From the NCBI RefSeq assembly GCF_904849725.1, contig NC_058522.1:195319468-195383467 (forward strand): a DNA stretch of 64,000 nt, in the 5' to 3' direction. The translations under genes were made by a program, and so were the position numbers. This document shows, in pieces, positions 57,262 to 64,000 of the stretch; position 1 is the stretch's first letter, and every line of letters begins with the position of its first letter. Source of the stretch: Hordeum vulgare subsp. vulgare (lineage: Eukaryota; Streptophyta; Magnoliopsida; Poales; Poaceae). The notes under the pieces are model-generated. The model saw nothing but the letters and a program-made list of their open reading frames with translations. It ran no database searches and was not told the origin of the DNA.

Positions 57262-59634
57262 TGTTGGAACCCTAATCCTAAGCCACAAGAATTGACCATG
57301 TAACACATCACATCACTTCGCAGCCTCATGCACGGTTATACCTGCGGCTGCAAGCTTACCTTAGGCGGGACCATTTGCATCTTTTGGTTCACGTATCTGA
57401 ACATGTCGCTAGCATTCAAATGTCAAAGAACCCGGGTCGACATAACTAGTTATAAACCCAAGTGGTACATCCGTATAGGGAGATGCATACATGTAGACGA
57501 GTCGTAGCAAGCTACATGGACTCCATTACATCGTGTGATATTTCCCCGAAGGGACACACACATCAACAAATAAGGATACATGTCGGTCAATCAATGTGTC
57601 CGAAGCAGTAGTAAGCTACCAAGGCTTAGTGTAAGCACGAAGAGGCATTTCCCTCTAAAGAGTACTACAAAAGTCAAACAACTAGGTGGTGTCACACGTA
57701 CTCATGACATGCCCAATATGTATAGATACAACAATGACATCACAACATAACCATACAACATCACAACATCTATTTAGAAGGCTCAAAGAGACTTGCATAA
57801 TATGTTCATACATGTAGGGGTCTCATGACCCAGCACATAAGTCATACAAGCAAATTTTACAAACCGAGTGGAAGCATAAGGCTGTCTGAGTACAGGCAGT
57901 GAACGCATAAAAGAGGCGCACAACCTGACTATATACAACCCTCCCAAGGGTTCAGGATCGCAGCTGGGATACCAGCTACTTTGCTTCGTCAACGTCTAGA
58001 TAAAACTCACCTGAAGGATTGTGGGTGTCGTCTCCAACAATTGTTAAGCCAACATGAGTACACAAGTACTCAACAAGACTTTAAATCAGATCTAACTACT
58101 AATGCACATGTATCCACAAGAGGAGTTGTGGGGTTTATGTAGCAAGCTAGCTATGACTCTTGGCTAACCTGTACTACCACTACGAGTACTTTTGAACAAG
58201 TTTGAGAAAGCGTACACGAGTCCACTATTACCAAAACAATACACTACTATGGATTCTTTCTCTTCTTCCGACAATAATGCCATCCACGGTACTCACACTT
58301 GTCTTGATATTTTTGTGAGTAACCATTACAGATGTCTATGAACAACTTATGTTTCCAAGTAGTCCATATCTGAGGACGCGACTATTCGAACAGTTCATAA
58401 CCCTACAGGGGTGTGCTTCTTGAAACACGCTCTCGCCACTTATTGCCATGTGCACCTCATGCACCTTGGGAACCTCAATTCGGAAGCCCGACGAGGGAGT
58501 CGGCCACGACCGTTAACCACACAAGCACCTAGTCCATGTTATTGCCTATTTGAGGCTGAACCCGCATGAATGTCTGGCCGAAGTTTCCTCTACTGCCTCA
58601 AATGATGTGCGTAGGGTTTCCAAGACAACTGTTCGGGTGCCGCTTGGTACACCGTGCCACGTGCTTACTGCGTCATAGCCCACGTCTAAGGTCAGCACTA
58701 TGCATGACCCCTAGCATATGCTACAAACACCAGAAACTACTTGCAACTCCTGGACAGAGTACTAGGCTATTAATATTTCATGGCCCAACATGTGGTAGTA
58801 GCTAGTCTTGGATCACATACACGAAACTCAGTTCCTAAAAGCGGTTCCAATGAGACAACACGCCATGTACTCCTACACAGCCTCTCATCGATACCTTTAC
58901 CAAATAAGGTTCAACGTTTAACTTTTGTCACCAGAACACATTCATTTACTCTAGTTCATCATCCACATGAATCAGGCCTCACACAACTCTAAGCATAGAA
59001 AGCATAGCCAAGTAAGGCACAACATGGCTCAAGCATCTACCAGGTAAGCTAGGTTGCTTGGTTTAGCTATGTACTGTGACAATGACATGTCATGCAGAGG
59101 AATGGGTTAAACTACCGAAACAAGTTGCATTTGAAACAGTGTGTCCTAATGTAATAAATGAGAGCATGAGCGAGAACATGGGATTGTATCGGAATGTTCA
59201 AAATGGGTGCTTGCCTTGTTGATCAACATGGGATAGCTAATGCACCTATCAAAAAATTGGTTGAAGTTGGTTTGAATCAAAGATTCAAATTCCACTTCAA
59301 ATAAGGTATTTTCAAATACCCTTTAATTGATTTGGCCTCATGAGCAGGTATAACTTGTTCTAACACGCATGATAACAACACTAATGGATTCTTGTGATAA
59401 ATTATCATATATAGTTTGTTTCAATCGGAGTTACAGATTAATTTCTAGGATTTTCACTTCAAATCCCAACTATTTGAATTGTTTTATTCAGATGAAGTGC
59501 TAGGGTTTGAATTGTTTTATTCAGATGAAGTGCTAGGATTTTTCACTTGTCCCCGTTTCAAGTTTAGCAAAAATTTAAACATGATGCAACACTCATTCTA
59601 GCACAAAGCAAGTGGTAAGACTAGGGATGTGAAA
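57262..59634 (-). repeat. 3' LTR of gypsy element D
   Basis: The left edge is TGTTGGAACCC (minus-strand end GGGTTCCAACA). The right edge is near 59634, next to the polypurine tract AGTGGGGGTGAG (minus strand). The expected TG start is not intact (minus strand TTTTCACATCCC), so the edge is approximate. A 33-bp unit is tandemly duplicated at 59473-59538. Confidence 0.6.
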
Positions 59635-59782
59635 ACTCACCCCCACTCAAAATAATCTCGTCCCAAGATTTAGAAGTTGTCGGCAAGAGCGTGGGGTACT
59701 CTAGTCGAAGACGGTCCTCACTTTCACATGTTGCTTCTTTTTCAGAATGATTTGACCACTGAACTTTGAGAAACTTTATGTT

Positions 59783-60153
59783 TCAATGTCGACTGATACG
59801 CTCAGCTTGATCAAGAATAAGAACGGGGTATTCTCGATATGAACAGTTATCTTGGAGATCAAGCGTTTCGTGGTCCACTTCGTGTATAGTATCCGAGAAG
59901 CAACGCTTGAGTTGTGAGATGTGGAAAACATCATGTACCTTGGAAAGATGCACAATAAGTTCCAACTGGTAGGCAATGTCTCCTCGTTTGGCAAGAATGC
60001 AAAAGGGACCAATGTAACAAGGAGCCAATTAGCCCTTGATACCGAATCGATGGGTACCCTTGAGATGTGTAACCCGAAGGTAAGCCTTCTCGTCAACTTC
60101 AAAGTTCATAGGCTTATGATGGCCATCAAATGTGAAATTCACATAAATGGATA
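59783..60153 (-). pseudogene. Gypsy pol C-terminus (end of integrase), broken
   Basis: One minus-strand frame reads the well-known tail of grass gypsy integrases: VDEKAYLRVTHLKG, HRFGIKG, a stop at 60029-60031, then YIGPFCILAKRGDIAYQLEL, VHDVFHISQLKRC and VLILDQAERISRH with a stop at 59783. The single TAA replaces the residue before LAP. This stretch follows the catalytic core and includes the GPY/F-type module (YIGPF). The rest of pol lies beyond the insertion at 60159 and outside the window. Confidence 0.85.
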
Positions 60154-60158
60154 GGTCT

Positions 60159-62810
60159 TGATTTTTGGGACCTGCAGAAATTTGAATCATAAATTTGCTA
60201 TCTAGAATGAATTAAATATGGATTTTATAGTCCTACAGGTAAAAGAAAAAGGGGAATATCACCTAGATGGGCCAGTCCCACAGAGCAGCACAACGCAGAG
60301 GCGCTAGACAGCAGATGGGCCGGCCCACTGGCCATCTCGCGCGAGAGGCTGGGGCGACGCCGGAGGTGCCTTGCACGAAATGTGCCTCCTGTGCGAGGAG
60401 GCGGCCTCCAGTCAGGGGCGCGACCACTTAACGGGCGGGACCACCTCCAGCTCCTCCAGTCGATGATAGGCAGGGCCTATCTACTGACGAACCATCTTCA
60501 ACCTCCCGCTACGCGGAGGTAGAGGGGCTCGCCGGTGCCACAGAGCTCCGTTCCCGACGTCCCGGCCACTGGGGCATCGAGGGGAGGAGCCGCACCCTCC
60601 TGGGAGCTTTACCCCCGCCGGAGGGCACGAGTCTGAGTGCTGCACTAGCCGCAATGGATCCAGTGACGGCGGCCGTGGAAGCGTCATCTCTGGCCACCTA
60701 GAGGAGGAAAGGGAGAGCGGCGAGGTTGTAGGGGTGACCCACGAGGGCTTGGCACACTCCGGGAAGAGCTAGAAGATAAGGGAGAGCCGAGGTTGCTTGA
60801 GCGCGAGCTCGACCGAAGTGGAGCTGAGGCGGCCATGGGGGAGAGAAGAGGCTCAGGCAACCTCGGCTGGTTTGGGGAGGTTAAGGAGGAGAGGGAATGG
60901 AGGAGGAAGGCACCAGGGGCTCGACGGAAGGCCCTAAATGGAGGGGCATAGAACAGGAAGGCTCGGGAGATCTCGCACCATCGGTGCATGGAGAGAGCAC
61001 GCTTGCTAGGGGAATACTTGGTTCCTTCTGGGCATCGAGGATGGCTTCGACTGGTCAAGGGAGATGCCCTAATGCTTTGAGACACTTAGCTATGGCCTTA
61101 TGAGGTCTGGAAGAAAGAAACAAGGAACAGAGCACCCATATCGCAAGCCAGAGTGGTGGACACCACACCTTCTACATATCCAAAGTCACCCCTATCCAGC
61201 GCAAGGTGTCAAACATGCAAGGCATGCGTGCCACAATGCACTGGTGGAGTTTGGACCAAATTGGAGCTCGTTAAGTGGGGTTTTGACTGGGTTTAGTTTG
61301 CAGCAGCAAACTTAGGGCTAGGATTGAGGGGGCTTAATGGAGTAATTTCAAGATGGGACCTTGTCTAGCATGCTTGTCTATGCAAGGACAACAACACTGC
61401 CAAGTTTGAGCTCAAGCAGAGGAGAGTAGCTAGTACTTGTTGTACAAGGCTACATTTCAGCCAGAATTCAACTTGTAGATGTGTTGTTTATTTTCCCCAC
61501 ATGAGCATTCCATAACTTGGTCTAAAATGATGGCTTGGGATGCTAGGGACCCTCTGGAAAGAGATGGGGGCTACAAGAGGGGTCAAAGTAGCCACCTAGG
61601 TGAGTGCACACAAGGTGTTTGATGGGTGTGAGGGCAACCAGATGGACTTCAATTGATATGAAACTTAACAGGATCAAGTGATAGATGAAAATAAGCTTGG
61701 ACACCAAATTAGGTTTCCAATGTAGACTTGGAAAACCCACGAAATGTGCTGAAATGGCCTTCTGCTTATGAAGCTATTCAAATCAATTCCCACACATCCA
61801 ATATTTGGAGTGGGGGCATTATTTGAGCATTAAGTAATGCCCAAAAAGTTTGGGATCAATTGGAGAAACTTTATAATGTAACCTTTCCCAAAGTCAAAAC
61901 TCATCATAGAGGGTTTTGAAGGGCTTGGGACAAGTTCTTCTATTCTCCTTGATGCACCACTTGGTGTGGACGCATTATTGGAGTATAAGAACATGTCTAC
62001 CAAATTTGAGCACAATTGGAGACACTTGACAATGTAGAGTTGCTCAAATTTGGATCTGGAGATACAGGGTTTAAGAATAATTAGGGGAATCAAATCAACT
62101 TGGATTGTGATGAAACTTGGCAAGATCATCACATATATCATATGTGACATGCTAGAATTTTACAGGAATTTATTGAGAATATTTATTAAATATTCCAAAA
62201 GCTTGAAATAGGCAGAAAGGGTTTTGAACTGGTTTGCCCAATATTTGAACATGAACATGTGTTGAAACTCATATATGTGGAATATATATGTCCACTGAGT
62301 TTCCCTAAATTTTCTTAAATATTTTGAAAGCAATAAATATAACTTTCCTTCATAAGAGACCAATTGTGGCCTCACACGAAGGTATTTAAATAAAATAGTA
62401 AATTAACATTTAAAATAATAATATTGTGGTTTTGGGAAGCCATTTTGATAATGGGTTTTAAATAAAATAATTGGTGCAAAATAAATTCCCTCATTTGAGG
62501 ACTTGTAGTACAAGTCCCATCTCAGGGGTTTTGAAAGCTTAATTCAAAGAAATGCTTTTTGGTGGAAATAATATTTGGTAAAAATATTTTCTGGTCCTAA
62601 ACACATGGCATGATCATTAGGTAGGATTTTGGGTCAAGGAGCTGAGTCTGGAGAGTAACAGGAATTATTGAGAATCAAACACAAGCATACCAGCAAGCAA
62701 GCAAACAACGATCACTTCAAGCATCACAATCATTCACAAAAATGTATTAATTGGTCCCTATTTTGGGGAAAAGTCAAAACAGTTAGGAGAGTTAAAAATA
62801 GGGTTTTACA
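60159..62810 (-). repeat. 3' LTR of element E (about 2.65 kb)
   Basis: On the minus strand it starts TGTAAAACCCTATTTTTAAC at 62810 and ends GGTCCCAAAAATCA at 60159. A GC-rich block at about 60300-61060 contains overlapping Pro/Arg/Ser-rich ORFs that look like composition artefacts. Confidence 0.68.
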
Positions 62811-64000
62811 GACCTTAGCCCCTTAATAAAATATCGTCCCCTAGATTTCTAGGCTAGGGGTTGGAGAGATACAAAATCATGAGTAGGAGGTAGTCTTCAT
62901 GTCCCCAGGTTGCTTCTTTGGGTCTTGAGGTGCTTGCTGATACAACTTCGAATGCTCCGCCTATCCTTGTGTGACCGTGAGAGGGTTCTGGCAATAAGTT
63001 AGGCTTGACTGAAGATCAAGGGTTTGGTGCTCTATGCTTGTGCAAGGTTGTGGCTTGCAAGTGCATTCCAAGGTCGGAATACGTGGCAAGATATTGTGTC
63101 TGGGTTTTGGTCCTGGGGCCGCTCATGCCGGTTAGTGACATCTAGATGTCTTGCGCTAGAACGTACGGTCAATGTCCTCATGTAGCTCTCTACTGACGGG
63201 GAAGTCCTTGACTCCTTAAGGCAGGCAAGCTATGGTCGCAAGAGGTCTTCATCCTCGAGGGTGTTCAGTGGTCTTCGTAGGATTCTCACGAAAGGGTGTG
63301 GGTTGGTCTCGCCCATGAGTCTAAGCTCGGAGACTCAGGGTCCAGAACAGGTCCTACCATCATGGAGGGTTTGCGAGGGTTTCGGGATGAGCTGGCTACC
63401 CAAGAGTATAGGCCAGTCATCCATTCCCAAGGTCCGCGGCTCGGCAAGCGGGTGAATCACCTATAGTAGGTCTTCACCATGATCCAATTAGGACTCTCGT
63501 CCTCGATTTGGACCAAGAAGAGGCTCTCTAATTTCCCTCGCTGTCCAAAGGTTTCATCGTATTGAATCGTCGAGGCTTCTTGACATCGTTTATGTACTCG
63601 GTGCAGGATTGGTGGTTGACGTTTTCAGCTTCTTTGTCATTGCCATAGTTTCCCAACCATGGTGGTTCTTTGTGTTGTCTTGGGTAGGATAGACTTTCGC
63701 TGTCTCTCGAGAGGCATAGCGATCGGCGTTTCTGGGGCTCGTCCAAATAGGACTAAGGTGTTCTTCCTCTTATTGGATGAATAAGTATGTCATCCGCGAG
63801 GATAATAACATATTTTCCCCAAGCATGACATAAGCATAGTGCTCATGAGACAGGTGAGTAGAACGGGGACTTACTATGGGTGGTCGATGGCCGAGGGGTT
63901 TGCGATCCAACATGACCTAGTCCTTCATGCCCATGTTCGTCATACATGCGATGAGTGGTGGTCGGGCGGAGTACTGGCCATATTCCAACGACTTAGAGTT
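62811..64000 (-). other. 3' internal region of element E
   Basis: Next to the LTR the minus strand reads AAGGGGCTAAGGTC, a polypurine tract. The remaining 1.1 kb has no recognisable protein domain. The 72-codon minus ORF at 63528-63746 shows no family features. Confidence 0.55.

Larger units (their letters stand above)
57262..60158 (-). mobile_element. Ty3/gypsy chromovirus-like element D, 3' LTR and pol tail
   Basis: Read on the minus strand: the end of a pol frame (60153-59783), a short spacer, a polypurine tract and a 3' LTR of about 2.4 kb ending at 57262. The upstream part of pol was displaced by the insertion starting at 60159. It inserted into gag of element C. Confidence 0.75.
60159..64000 (-). 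mobile_element. Ty3/gypsy-like element E, 3' LTR and 3' internal region
   Basis: The minus-strand element runs in from the right edge of the window. It shows a non-coding internal 3' region (62811-64000), a polypurine tract and a 3' LTR (60159-62810). It interrupts pol of element D. Superfamily assignment rests on LTR length and the polypurine tract only. Confidence 0.65.

Noticed and set aside
60481..61103. Possible host gene in GC-rich block with Pro/Ser/Arg-rich ORFs
   Set aside because: Several overlapping frames on both strands are open, no domain is recognised, and the block lies inside an LTR.
60159..62810. Solo LTR interpretation for element E
   Set aside because: Flanks GGTCT and GACCT do not form a direct duplication, and a polypurine tract lies immediately inside the right edge, so internal sequence continues.

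Overview
The window is a block of nested transposable elements from a large plant genome. The element types suggest a Triticeae grass (wheat, barley, rye or a relative): a CACTA transposon with TTTGCCGTC-type subterminal repeats, giant-LTR non-coding LARD elements that look like Sukkula, gypsy elements whose LTRs start TGATAC, and ORFs of the Transposase_28 and Athila-ORF1 types. Family names come from recognition by eye, not from a search. I found no convincing host gene, tRNA, rRNA or CRISPR array. Every ORF of note belongs to a transposable element and nearly all are broken.

Layout: (1) 1-5322, the 3' part of a CACTA element on the + strand, with the end of the TnpD-like transposase (DUF4216), an eight-exon TnpA-like second gene, a repeat-rich tail, a subterminal array and the 3' terminal repeat. 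(2) 5323-6557, LTR debris. (3) 6558 to about 37867, an old LARD on the minus strand. Its internal domain was split by two later insertions: a gypsy element at 11272-21547 (minus, target duplication ATGAC) and a second complete LARD at 21950-34328 (plus, target duplication GTAAT). Its 5' LTR carries a Tourist-like MITE (36851-37143) and is cut short at about 37867. (4) 37868 to about 51077, an LTR-bearing element with a Transposase_28-type gene, split by a second pol-less gypsy element at 41192-49726 (minus). (5) About 51078-53370, a copia 5' end with a decayed gag. (6) 53371-55358, a second Transposase_28-type element. (7) 55359-57261, the 5' LTR and gag start of another gypsy element (plus). 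(8) 57262-60158, the 3' LTR and pol tail of a gypsy chromovirus (minus). (9) 60159 to the window end, the 3' LTR and 3' internal region of a further gypsy element (minus).

The most interesting biology lies in the two minus-strand gypsy elements at 11272-21547 and 41192-49726. Both encode gag plus protease, which ends at a matching, apparently natural stop. Both lack reverse transcriptase, RNase H and integrase. In the place of pol both carry a partial copy of their own LTR (including a GC-rich stem with a C-rich loop), followed about 350 nt later by an Athila-ORF1-like reading frame. This shared design in two subfamilies with different LTRs looks ancestral, and the internal LTR copy may drive or shape a separate transcript. 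The LARDs are a second non-autonomous class: each LTR has a TATA box, a GC-rich leader and a splice-donor-like site, and the internal domain is non-coding. Nearly all elements here would need proteins supplied in trans by autonomous relatives outside the window.
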